Below are positions 25,126 through 32,304 of a DNA stretch of 33,529 nt, one piece after another. Numbering within the stretch: the first letter of the stretch is position 1; the number at the start of each line of letters is the position of its first letter. The stretch covers positions 1 to 33,529 of the forward strand of contig JARLIN010000093.1 in assembly GCA_031291715.1 (NCBI GenBank). The letters are read 5' to 3'. This DNA comes from Rhodopila sp. (GTDB taxonomy: Bacteria > Pseudomonadota > Alphaproteobacteria > Acetobacterales > Acetobacteraceae). A model generated the notes under the pieces. That model did not search any database. It was not told the origin of the DNA and was given only the letters and a program-made list of their open reading frames with translations. Made by a program: the position numbers and the translations under genes.

Positions 25126-25368
25126 GGCCCCGCGGAGGATCGCCGCAAGTGAGCATGCCGAGGCGCTCGGCGGAGCATGGAGCGACAGCCGGGCCGCGAA
25201 GGCCCTGGACACAAGTCTCGCGACCGCCGCCCGAGTCCGCCGGCACCGGGTTGAAGAAGGGTTGGAAGCCGTGCTGACGCGCCCGCCTCGGTCAAACCGC
25301 ATATGGTCGATGGCGCCGCGGAGGCCGAACTGATCGCCCTGGCCTGCTCGGAACCGCCCGATCCCGGC
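25100..25368 (+). pseudogene. Decayed IS630-family transposase, central fragment
   Basis: The plus strand encodes GGAWSDSRAAKALDTSLATA and VEEGLEAVLTRPPRS, then after a frameshift near 25290-25305 VDGAAEAELIALACSEPP. These are the helix-turn-helix and linker blocks that IS630 transposases share. The N-terminus is missing, the frame is broken and everything after SEPP is absent, including the DDE catalytic core, so it is dead. It fills most of the ~490-bp gap between the di-heme gene and the acyl-CoA synthetase. It points the same way as the N-terminal fragment at 18999-19064. Confidence 0.8.
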
Positions 25369-25441
25369 ACCAGGTTGAAAGCCGCTCGGCCAGCACGCAT
25401 TATGGCCGGCAATCAACCGAACCATACCAGGGAGCAAACCA

Positions 25442-27118
25442 ATGACCGACCCCGCGCCCAGCTATATGCATGGCGCCTCCGACCAACCGATGATCGGGGA
25501 CACGATCGGGGTCCATTTCGACCGCACCGTCGCCCGTTTCGGTGACCGTCCTGGTCTGATCGTCCGTCAGCAGGGAATCAACTGGACCTGGGCGCAACTG
25601 GCCGAGCGTGTCGAGGCCTTCGCCGCCGGCCTGGTGGCGCTTGGGCTGCAGCCTGGCGACCGCATTGGCATCTGGTCGCCAAATAATGCCGAGTGGGTCG
25701 TCACCCAGTTCGCCACCGCCAAGGCCGGGCTGATCCTGGTGAATATCAATCCGGCCTATCGCCTGACCGAGGTCGAGTACGCGCTGAACAAAGTCGGGTG
25801 CAAGGCGCTGGTCACCGCCACCCAGTTCAAGACCAGCGATTATATCGGCATGATCAATGCCTTGGCGCCCGAACTTGCCATCTCCCATCCGGGCGAGTTG
25901 CATGCCGCGCGGCTACCCGCGTTGCGGTCGGTGATCCAAATCGGCGGCGACGCGCCAGGGACGTTCGCGTTCGATAAAATCGCGCACCACGGCCGGGACG
26001 CCGATCGCGCGCGGTTGAAGGAACTGGAGCCGCTGCTGCAATTCGACGACCCGATCAACATCCAGTTCACCTCCGGCACCACCGGGCTGCCGAAGGGTGC
26101 GACACTGACGCACCACAACATCCTCAACAACGGATACTTCATCGGCGAGGTGCTGCACTACACCGACCAGGACGCGGTCTGCGTTCCGGTGCCGATGTAT
26201 CACTGCTTCGGCATGGTGATCGGCGTGCTGGCCTGCATGACCCACGGCGCCGCCATCGTCTTCCCGGGTGAGGGGTTCGATCCCCTCGCCACGCTGCAGA
26301 CCGTCGCGGAATATCGCTGCACGTCGCTCTATGGCGTGCCGACGATGTTCATCGCCGAACTCGATCATCCTGATTTTTCAAGATTCGATCTTACCAGCCT
26401 GCGCACCGGCGTGATGGCAGGCTCCCCATGCCCGATCGAGGTCATGCGCCGCTGCATCCGCGACATGCACCTGACCGAGATCACCATCTGCTACGGTATG
26501 ACCGAGACCAGTCCGGTCAGCACCCAGACCCGTATCGGCGATTCGCTTGACAAGCAGGTTGGCACCGTGGGCCGGCCGCATCCGCACGTCGAGATCAAGG
26601 TGGTCGATGCCGAAGGCCGTGTCGTGCCGCGTGGCATGACGGGCGAACTCTGCACGCGCGGCTATCCGGTCATGCTGGGCTATTGGGAAGAAGCGGAGAA
26701 GACGGCCGAGGCGATCGACCAGGCCGGCTGGATGCACACGGGTGATCTGGCGACGATGGATGGCGACGGTTACCTCGCCATCGTCGGCCGTATCAAGGAC
26801 CTCGTGATCCGTGGCGGGGAAAACATCTATCCGCGTGAAGTTGAAGAATTCCTCTACCGCCATCCCTCGATACAGGACGTACAGGTCTTCGGCGTCCCCG
26901 ACCAGCGCTTCGGCGAGGAGCTTTGCGCCTGGATCAAGGTGCGCGCCGGTGAAACCCTCACCGAGGAAGACGTGAAGGCATTTTGCCAAGGCCAGATCGC
27001 GCATTACAAGGTGCCGCGCTATGTCCGGTTCGTGGAGGAATTCCCGATGACCGTGACCGGGAAAATGCAGAAATACCTGATGCGTGCGACGATGGCTGAA
27101 GAATTGAGTTCAAACTGA
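25442..27118 (+). CDS. AMP-dependent acyl-CoA synthetase
   Basis: 558 residues, typical of medium/long-chain acyl-CoA synthetases. The phosphate loop [13 protein letters not shown] lies near residue 209; the adenine motif is YGMTETSP; the hinge [21 protein letters not shown] separates the C-terminal domain; and the adenylation Lys is Lys541 in VTGKMQKY. It converts a carboxylic acid, ATP and CoA to acyl-CoA in the cytoplasm. AGGGAG precedes the ATG. It is followed 17 bp later by a fumarylacetoacetate-hydrolase family gene, so it probably starts a catabolic operon. Chain-length preference cannot be read. Confidence 0.95.
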   Translation: MTDPAPSYMHGASDQPMIGDTIGVHFDRTVARFGDRPGLIVRQQGINWTWAQLAERVEAFAAGLVALGLQPGDRIGIWSPNNAEWVVTQFATAKAGLILVNINPAYRLTEVEYALNKVGCKALVTATQFKTSDYIGMINALAPELAISHPGELHAARLPALRSVIQIGGDAPGTFAFDKIAHHGRDADRARLKELEPLLQFDDPINIQFTSGTTGLPKGATLTHHNILNNGYFIGEVLHYTDQDAVCVPVPMYHCFGMVIGVLACMTHGAAIVFPGEGFDPLATLQTVAEYRCTSLYGVPTMFIAELDHPDFSRFDLTSLRTGVMAGSPCPIEVMRRCIRDMHLTEITICYGMTETSPVSTQTRIGDSLDKQVGTVGRPHPHVEIKVVDAEGRVVPRGMTGELCTRGYPVMLGYWEEAEKTAEAIDQAGWMHTGDLATMDGDGYLAIVGRIKDLVIRGGENIYPREVEEFLYRHPSIQDVQVFGVPDQRFGEELCAWIKVRAGETLTEEDVKAFCQGQIAHYKVPRYVRFVEEFPMTVTGKMQKYLMRATMAEELSSN

Positions 27119-27135
27119 GATTGGAAGGAAACACC

Positions 27136-27921
27136 ATGCGCTGGGCACGCTTCGATCAGAACGGCTCGCCGTCCTATGCGGTTGTTGAAGGCGATACGAT
27201 CATACCCGTCCGCGGGTCTCCGTTCGAGGTCTGGGAACGCACCAGCCAGCGATTGAAGCTGGCGGATGTGAAGCTTCTGGTGCCGGTCATTCCGCCGACG
27301 TTCTACGCGGCTGGGATGAACTATCCCGAGCATGTCCGTGAAGTTGCGGAAAAAATCGGGCAGAAGCCGAACCTGCCGACGCAGGCCGACATTGGGTATC
27401 GCGCGAACAACGCGCTGATCGCTCAGAATGAGACCATCGTCATCCCGGCCGACGCGACGGAGCAGGTTCAGTATGAGGGTGAGCTGGTCGTCGTTATCGG
27501 CCGGAAATGCAAGAATTTGACCCGGGAAAATGCTCTGTCCGCCGTGCTGGGCTACACCATCGGCAACGACGTGAGCGAGCGCACCTGGCAGAAGGCCGAC
27601 CGCACCATGTGGCGGTCGAAGAACACCGATACGTTCAAGCCGATGGGTCCGTGGATCGAAACGGATGTGAAGCTCGAGGATCTGGTTACCAAAATCCGGC
27701 TGAACGGCGAGCAGCTGATCGCTTTCCCGACCAACCACATGATCTTCGGGGTGGTCGATTACCTGGTGAACATGACGACATGCCTGACGCTGTATCCCGG
27801 CGATGTCATCTGGATGGGCACCGAGGGCGCCACCGCCAACATGAAACACGGCGACCGCATCGAGGTCGAGATCAGCGGCATCGGCACGCTGAGCAATCCG
27901 GTGGTGCGGGAAGGGGTGTAA
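27136..27921 (+). CDS. Fumarylacetoacetate hydrolase family protein
   Basis: 261 residues from ATG 27136, with GGAAGGAA upstream; the open frame begins 15 bp earlier at a TTG. The FAH-fold metal site is visible in QYEGELVVVIG (two Glu) and in GNDVSERTWQ (Asp). FYAAGMNYPEH is the start of the catalytic domain, and TEGATANMKHGDRIEVEISGIGTLSNPV the C-terminal strand pair. Family members hydrolyse or decarboxylate/hydrate acylpyruvates and 2-oxo acids with Mg2+. Together with the HpaI-type aldolase next door it suggests a meta-cleavage-like or sugar-acid catabolic route. Confidence 0.92.
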   Translation: MRWARFDQNGSPSYAVVEGDTIIPVRGSPFEVWERTSQRLKLADVKLLVPVIPPTFYAAGMNYPEHVREVAEKIGQKPNLPTQADIGYRANNALIAQNETIVIPADATEQVQYEGELVVVIGRKCKNLTRENALSAVLGYTIGNDVSERTWQKADRTMWRSKNTDTFKPMGPWIETDVKLEDLVTKIRLNGEQLIAFPTNHMIFGVVDYLVNMTTCLTLYPGDVIWMGTEGATANMKHGDRIEVEISGIGTLSNPVVREGV

Positions 27922-27960
27922 GGCGGCCCGGCCATCCGCCCCCGGCCGGTCGTACGCAGA

Positions 27961-27982
27961 TGGCCGGGACTGTGCCCGGCCA
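27961..27982. repeat. Hairpin copy of the dispersed GCCGGG/CCCGGC element
   Basis: TGGCCGGG (27961-27968) and CCCGGCCA (27975-27982) form a perfect 8-bp stem with a 6-nt loop, followed by TGACGATGACA. It lies between the FAH-family and aldolase genes and may affect mRNA stability. It shares its core with copies near 8941, 9031 and 15407. Confidence 0.7.
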
Positions 27983-28024
27983 TGACGATGACACGACGGT
28001 CGACTGCCAAAGGAGGATCCGCCA

Positions 28025-28840
28025 ATGCCCGCACCGATCGGCACCAACCTCGCCAAGCAAAGACTGGCTGCCAACGAACTCGTCCTGTGCTTCGGCGTCA
28101 ATCAGCTTCGCACCCCCAACGTCGCGATGATGGCCGCAGCCTGCGGCTTCGACGCGCTCTACATCGATCTGGAACACAACCCCACGTCGCTGGAAACCGC
28201 CGCCGGCATCTGCGTCGCCGCGCTCGGCCTGGGCATCACGCCCATCGCGCGGGTTTCGTCGCACGATCCGCATGACTCGACACGCATCCTCGACTGCGGC
28301 GCCCAAGGCGTGATGGTCCCGCACGTCAACACCGCCGCCGAGGCCCGCGCCATCGTCGAGGCCTGCCGCTTCGCCCCGCTCGGGCATCGCTCCGCCGCCG
28401 GGACGGTGCCTTCACTGGGGTACGCGGCGTTGTCGCAGCCGGAGATCTGCCGCCGGTTGAATCAGGAAACCTTGCTGATCGCCATGATCGAAACGCCCGA
28501 GGCCGTCGCCAACGCCGATGCCATCGCTGCGGTGGACGGGATCGACATGCTGCATATCGGTTCCACCGATCTGTCCACCGAGATGGGCATCCCCGGCTAC
28601 TACAAGCATGAGCGGATGCGCGCGGCCTACGAAACCATCGCCCGCGCGGCCAAGGCACACGGCAAGTCGATGGGCGTCGGCGGCGTGCGCCAGGACGTCG
28701 CCTTCCAGTCGTGGCTGCTCGATCTGGGCGTCCGTTATCTCACCAGCGGGTCTGACACGCTGTATATACTCAGCGGCGGACGCGCCGATGTGAAGGAGAT
28801 CAGGGCGGTGGCAGCAGGCGCTTCTGCTGGAACAGCCTGA
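28025..28840 (+). CDS. HpcH/HpaI family aldolase
   Basis: 271 residues. The class II pyruvate-aldolase features are visible: LYIDLEHN (Glu50, His51), GAQGVMVPHVNTAAEA, IAMIETPEAV with a metal-binding Glu, and HIGSTDLSTEMG with a metal-binding Asp. It should cleave or form 4-hydroxy-2-oxo acids with a divalent metal, yielding pyruvate and an aldehyde. A strong AAAGGAGG precedes ATG 28025. The last 41 bp overlap the convergent reductase gene. With the FAH-family protein it makes a plausible two-step hydrolase/aldolase pair. Confidence 0.92.
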   Translation: MPAPIGTNLAKQRLAANELVLCFGVNQLRTPNVAMMAAACGFDALYIDLEHNPTSLETAAGICVAALGLGITPIARVSSHDPHDSTRILDCGAQGVMVPHVNTAAEARAIVEACRFAPLGHRSAAGTVPSLGYAALSQPEICRRLNQETLLIAMIETPEAVANADAIAAVDGIDMLHIGSTDLSTEMGIPGYYKHERMRAAYETIARAAKAHGKSMGVGGVRQDVAFQSWLLDLGVRYLTSGSDTLYILSGGRADVKEIRAVAAGASAGTA

Positions 28841-29885
28841 ACCACTTCCGGAACATAAGCTCGGTGTCCATGACTTCGTGAAAGCCCGCCTGCGTGATCT
28901 TGATGGTTGAAACGATCGCCGGCGGCCCCGGTTCGTTATGGCCGTAGCGCATCTGGTAGTCGGCATATTCCAGGGACAGACCAACGAAATCCGCCAGGGC
29001 AGGGGATACCAGCCCGTGGTGTTGGCGAGCCCGGTCCCAGTCCGCACGCCCGAGCGACTGCAACAGGAACGGTTCATCCGGTCCGGGCCGCATTCCCACC
29101 GCCTCGGCGATCGCGGGCCATACGTTGGGCCAGGTGAAGACATCGCCATTGGTGACGTTGAACGTCTCATTGCGGGCGGCTTCGGTATCGCCCGCCCACG
29201 CGATGGCCCGCGCCAAAAGATCCGCATCGACCGCCTGGCTCACCCGTTCCGCCCCGCCGGGATAGGGCAGGATGGGGCCTCCTTCCCGCATCACCGCGGC
29301 ATGCACGCCAAGTGCGGGGATCAGGTTCATGGCGCCGCCGATCGCCTCGCCGATGATCAGGACAGGGCGAAGGATGGTGAAATGCCAGTCTCGTCCGGCC
29401 TGGGCCTGCCGAAGGTAATCCTCCTGCGCCCAGTAGAAATTCGGCTGCTCGCGCATCTCCGACCGGCCCTCGCGCGCCGGTACGGCGAGCGGCCGGACAT
29501 GCACGCCATAGGCTTTTGTCCCCTGCAGCAGGGTCACATGCCGCAGCCGCGGCGCCGCCTGCATCAGCGGACCCAACAGGTTCCGCAGCATCCGGTCGTT
29601 GGTGGCGATCTGCTGGTCGTTGCGCCAGCCCTCGACCAGCCCGGGCAACTCGAACAGCGCGGCATAGACCAGATGGGTGACGTCGCCCAGAGTCTCCGCC
29701 GCCTCCCGGCAAGCGGCCGCATCCGTCAGGTCCAGCGCGATATGCCGGGCAGCGATCCCGGGAGGCGGGCGGCGCGACAGGGCGATAACCTCGGTATCCG
29801 GCGCGTCGACGAAATGCTTGAGCGCGGCGTAACCCACCAGACCTGTCGCCCCGGCCACCAGCACAGTCTTGCGAGCCATCGGCAT
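28800..29885 (-). CDS. Extended SDR of the PRISE (progesterone 5-beta-reductase/iridoid synthase-like) type
   Basis: 361 residues. The nucleotide-binding motif is GATGLVG (~12-18). Catalytic residues of the PRISE group are visible: Lys124 in LQGTKAYGVH and Tyr151 in NFYWAQEDYL. The tail blocks FNVTNGDVFTWPNVWP, ADYQMRYG and STIKITQAGF are typical. PRISE enzymes reduce activated C=C bonds of enones with NADPH. AGGAGA lies just before the ATG; ATG codon 3 is an alternative start. The 3' end overlaps the HpaI-type gene by 41 bp, tail to tail. A bacterial role, such as reducing an unsaturated ketone in terpenoid or xenobiotic catabolism, is inference. Confidence 0.9.
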   Translation of the reverse strand: MPMARKTVLVAGATGLVGYAALKHFVDAPDTEVIALSRRPPPGIAARHIALDLTDAAACREAAETLGDVTHLVYAALFELPGLVEGWRNDQQIATNDRMLRNLLGPLMQAAPRLRHVTLLQGTKAYGVHVRPLAVPAREGRSEMREQPNFYWAQEDYLRQAQAGRDWHFTILRPVLIIGEAIGGAMNLIPALGVHAAVMREGGPILPYPGGAERVSQAVDADLLARAIAWAGDTEAARNETFNVTNGDVFTWPNVWPAIAEAVGMRPGPDEPFLLQSLGRADWDRARQHHGLVSPALADFVGLSLEYADYQMRYGHNEPGPPAIVSTIKITQAGFHEVMDTELMFRKWFRLFQQKRLLPPP

Positions 29886-30057
29886 GATTCTCCTGAACTG
29901 ACAGTATCATCGGTTTCGGCACGAAGACCAATCCAGGCTCCGACGTGGGTGTCCGCGGCGCCGAAACGCCTTCCGCCAACGGCAACTCCGCGTGAACGCA
30001 ATGTTCGTGTCGGCGGATGCCCTTGCGGACCATCTCCCGGCGGTAATGTAGGCTGTG

Positions 30058-31272
30058 ATGAAGACCAAACCTTTCGCCAAACCCACCGAGCGGATGAAGC
30101 GCCTCTCGGCTGTGCGAAACCTGAAAATGGCCGCCTCGGCCCAGGCCTATGTTCGCGGCAGCACGACGCGGTTCTATGCGTGGTTGGAGGCATCCGACCG
30201 GGCGGCTGTGCCTGAAGGGCCGCAGGTCTGGATCTGTGGCGATTGTCACGTCGGCAACCTTGGACCGGTGGGCAGTGCCGACGGCGCGCTCGCGATCCAG
30301 ATCCGCGACCTCGACCAGACCGTGATCGGCAATCCGGCGCACGACATCATCCGCCTGGGTCTGTCGATGGCCATGGCGGCGCGCAGTTCCGACCTCCCCG
30401 GCGTCACGACCGCGCAGATGATGGAACACATTATCGACGGCTACAAAGCTGCCTTCGCGCCCGGCGCGCAGGGTGAAACCACCGACGCCAGCAGCGACCT
30501 GCCCAAGATCGTCAGCCAACTGATGCGGATGGCGGCGGGCCGGTCCTGGAAGCATTTGGCGGATGAACGGATCGAGGGCGTGGACCCCGTCATTCCGATC
30601 GGCAAGCGGTTCTGGCCCCTGACCCCGGATGAACGGGAGGCAGTGGACACGCTGTTCGCCGAAGACAGCTTGCGCCGGCTTGCGACAGCTCTGCGGTCGC
30701 GGGAGGACGATGCGCCGGTGCGGGTGATGGATGCCGCGTATTGGCGCAAGGGCTGCAGTTCCCTTGGGCGGCTGCGCGTGGCCGTCCTGGTCGCGATCGG
30801 CAAGGGAAAGAACGAACGCCATTGCCTGATGGATGTGAAGGAAGCCATCGGCGCGGCGGCGCCTCACAGCCCGACCGCCCCGATGCCCGGCGACAATGCC
30901 GAACGGGTGGTGACCGGCGCCCGCAACCTCTCGCCTTTCCTCGGCGGCCGCATGCTTTCCGCCGGGCTGCTCGGCAAGGCGGTGTTCATTCGTGAGCTAC
31001 TGCCGCAAGACCTCAAGCTGGAGATCGAGCGCCTCTCCCGCGCCGAAGCGTTGGAGGTGGCCGGGTTCCTCGCCCATGTCGTGGGCCGTGGCCATGCCAG
31101 ACAGATGGACGCGTCCGATCGCAGGAAATGGTCGGCCGAGTTGCGGCGCAACCGGTCCAAGTCGTTGGATGCGCCATCCTGGCTATGGAACAGCGTGGTT
31201 GACCTGGTGGCGACGCATGAGGCTGCCTACCTGGAGCATTGCCGGCGGTATGCGATGGAGGAAGCCATCTGA
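30058..31272 (+). CDS. DUF2252 family protein (kinase-like fold)
   Basis: 404 residues from ATG 30058 (a GTG lies one codon upstream). The central motif ICGDCHVGNLG (Asp62, His64, Asn67) and IRDLDQT (Asp84/Asp86) match the catalytic loop and metal-binding region seen in aminoglycoside phosphotransferase-like kinases, here close to the N-terminus as DUF2252 proteins have it. Later blocks (NLSPFLGGRML, LLPQDLKLEIERL, HVVGRGHARQMD) are also typical of the family. The substrate is unknown. It is monocistronic, divergent from the PRISE gene and convergent with the RES toxin gene. Confidence 0.88.
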   Translation: MKTKPFAKPTERMKRLSAVRNLKMAASAQAYVRGSTTRFYAWLEASDRAAVPEGPQVWICGDCHVGNLGPVGSADGALAIQIRDLDQTVIGNPAHDIIRLGLSMAMAARSSDLPGVTTAQMMEHIIDGYKAAFAPGAQGETTDASSDLPKIVSQLMRMAAGRSWKHLADERIEGVDPVIPIGKRFWPLTPDEREAVDTLFAEDSLRRLATALRSREDDAPVRVMDAAYWRKGCSSLGRLRVAVLVAIGKGKNERHCLMDVKEAIGAAAPHSPTAPMPGDNAERVVTGARNLSPFLGGRMLSAGLLGKAVFIRELLPQDLKLEIERLSRAEALEVAGFLAHVVGRGHARQMDASDRRKWSAELRRNRSKSLDAPSWLWNSVVDLVATHEAAYLEHCRRYAMEEAI

Positions 31273-31339
31273 CCCGACGGGGCGCCCTTGGCGGGGATCA
31301 TGGTGCGGGCCTGCCCCGAGAGGTGCCGCCGTTACGGCA

Positions 31340-31876
31340 TCACCGCTTGCGCCAGGAAGACCAATCCACGGCCTGGGTTTCCCGCACCGACAGTACACAG
31401 TCCCGACCGAGATTCTCCAGAAAGACGACCAGATTGGCGCAGGTTGCCCGCGCGCTGGGTACGATCAGGCCATCGAACTCCAGGAAATGCGCCGCCGCGG
31501 CGATTGCCTGGGTGGCGGTGTAGTCGAACCCCTGCCAGCGCGCCGGATCAACGCCCAGCGGCACCAGCGCGGTCACGTCGGCAAAACGGAGCGTGCGGCT
31601 GGTTTGCGCTTCGACCCGGTGGATTTCATGCGCGATCCGGCTCGGCCAGACCGGTTCCAGTGACAGCCGGAAACCGATCTCGGCCAGGGCGCCGTCTCGT
31701 TCGAGGCTGGTGTACAGAACCGGTTGGTCATCGCTCCCCGGCGACCAGCGGCCCGGTGCGGTAGAACCAGTCAGAGCGTCGCGGCCGGCGCGGGTGACAC
31801 GCCAGACGTCGCCCAGAAGGATCTCGGTCGCCCGCCCCTCCAGCGCATCGAGCAGGGCACTGTCATGCGGGCGCAT
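31340..31876 (-). CDS. RES-domain toxin of a Xre-RES toxin-antitoxin module
   Basis: 178 residues. VWRVTRAGR, GRWSPGSDDQPVLYTSLERDGALAEIGFR and SARATCANLVVFLEN carry the Arg, Tyr, Glu and Ser positions that define the RES domain. Family members are related to ADP-ribosyltransferases and deplete NAD+ when released from the antitoxin. It begins 3 bp after the antitoxin stop and is therefore cotranscribed. Length is normal and no lesion is visible, so it is probably functional. Confidence 0.9.
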   Translation of the reverse strand: MRPHDSALLDALEGRATEILLGDVWRVTRAGRDALTGSTAPGRWSPGSDDQPVLYTSLERDGALAEIGFRLSLEPVWPSRIAHEIHRVEAQTSRTLRFADVTALVPLGVDPARWQGFDYTATQAIAAAAHFLEFDGLIVPSARATCANLVVFLENLGRDCVLSVRETQAVDWSSWRKR

Positions 31877-31879
31877 GGA

Positions 31880-32218
31880 TCAGCTGTAGGTGCCTTGGTC
31901 GAGGCTTTCGATCACCCCGAGGACATCTTCGGTCTGACCCTGTTGGATCAGGTCGATCGGCCGCTTGCCATCCAGCAGGCGATGACGGGAATACAGCCAC
32001 ATCCGGGTTTCCTCGGGCGAATAGAATTCCGCCAGCCGATCAATGACATAGCGCAGGTCGGAGATCACAAGCTGGGTCTTGGGATGCGGCAACGCCTTTC
32101 CCGAGGTCCAGCGCGAGACCGTGGCGGGCGAAACGGCGGCGATGTTTGCCACATCGGCGCCGCGCAGCCCGCCCGCGAGCTTCAGATTTTCAAGAACCGT
32201 AACCATGGCGCTTTCCAT
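31880..32218 (-). CDS. Xre/MbcA/ParS-type antitoxin
   Basis: 112 residues (ATG 32218; ATG 32206 with GGAAAG upstream is an equally good start). An N-terminal helix-turn-helix (ADVANIAAVSPATVSRWTSG) precedes the toxin-binding domain (RYVIDRLAEFYSPEETRMWLYSRHRLLDGKRPIDLIQQG), the signature of MbcA/ParS/Xre antitoxins. It should neutralise the RES toxin and repress the operon promoter. Antitoxin-first order is standard for this class. Confidence 0.92.
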   Translation of the reverse strand: MESAMVTVLENLKLAGGLRGADVANIAAVSPATVSRWTSGKALPHPKTQLVISDLRYVIDRLAEFYSPEETRMWLYSRHRLLDGKRPIDLIQQGQTEDVLGVIESLDQGTYS

Positions 32219-32252
32219 AGCCTGCGTGCCTTAAGCAAAGGTTAACGCCACC

Positions 32253-32281
32253 TATATAAGCGTCAATTTCATAAAATTCAA
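32253..32281 (-). promoter_or_regulatory. Promoter of the Xre-RES operon
   Basis: On the minus strand TTGAAT (32276-32281), a 17-bp spacer and TATATA (32253-32258) make a good sigma-70-like promoter in an AT-rich patch ~35 bp before the antitoxin start. GTTAAC (32241-32246) and CTTAAG just downstream are palindromic and could be antitoxin operators. Confidence 0.6.
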
Positions 32282-32304
32282 TCGTGAAAGGAAAACGTAA
32301 TTTC

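Noticed and set aside
18985-25138. A 29-bp similarity (about 21 of 29) between 18985-19013 and 25110-25138, considered as island-flanking repeats
   Set aside because: The match is GC-rich and imperfect, and the two copies fall in non-equivalent parts of the transposase, so chance is likely.
24955-25437. An intact 160-codon gene upstream of the di-heme enzyme
   Set aside because: Most of it is antisense to an IS630 transposase fragment and Arg/Ser-rich; only the last ~45 codons look like protein, so I call it a remnant.
29167-30867. A 566-codon minus-strand frame covering parts of the PRISE and DUF2252 genes
   Set aside because: It mixes an out-of-frame reading of the PRISE gene with antisense of DUF2252; no domain is visible.
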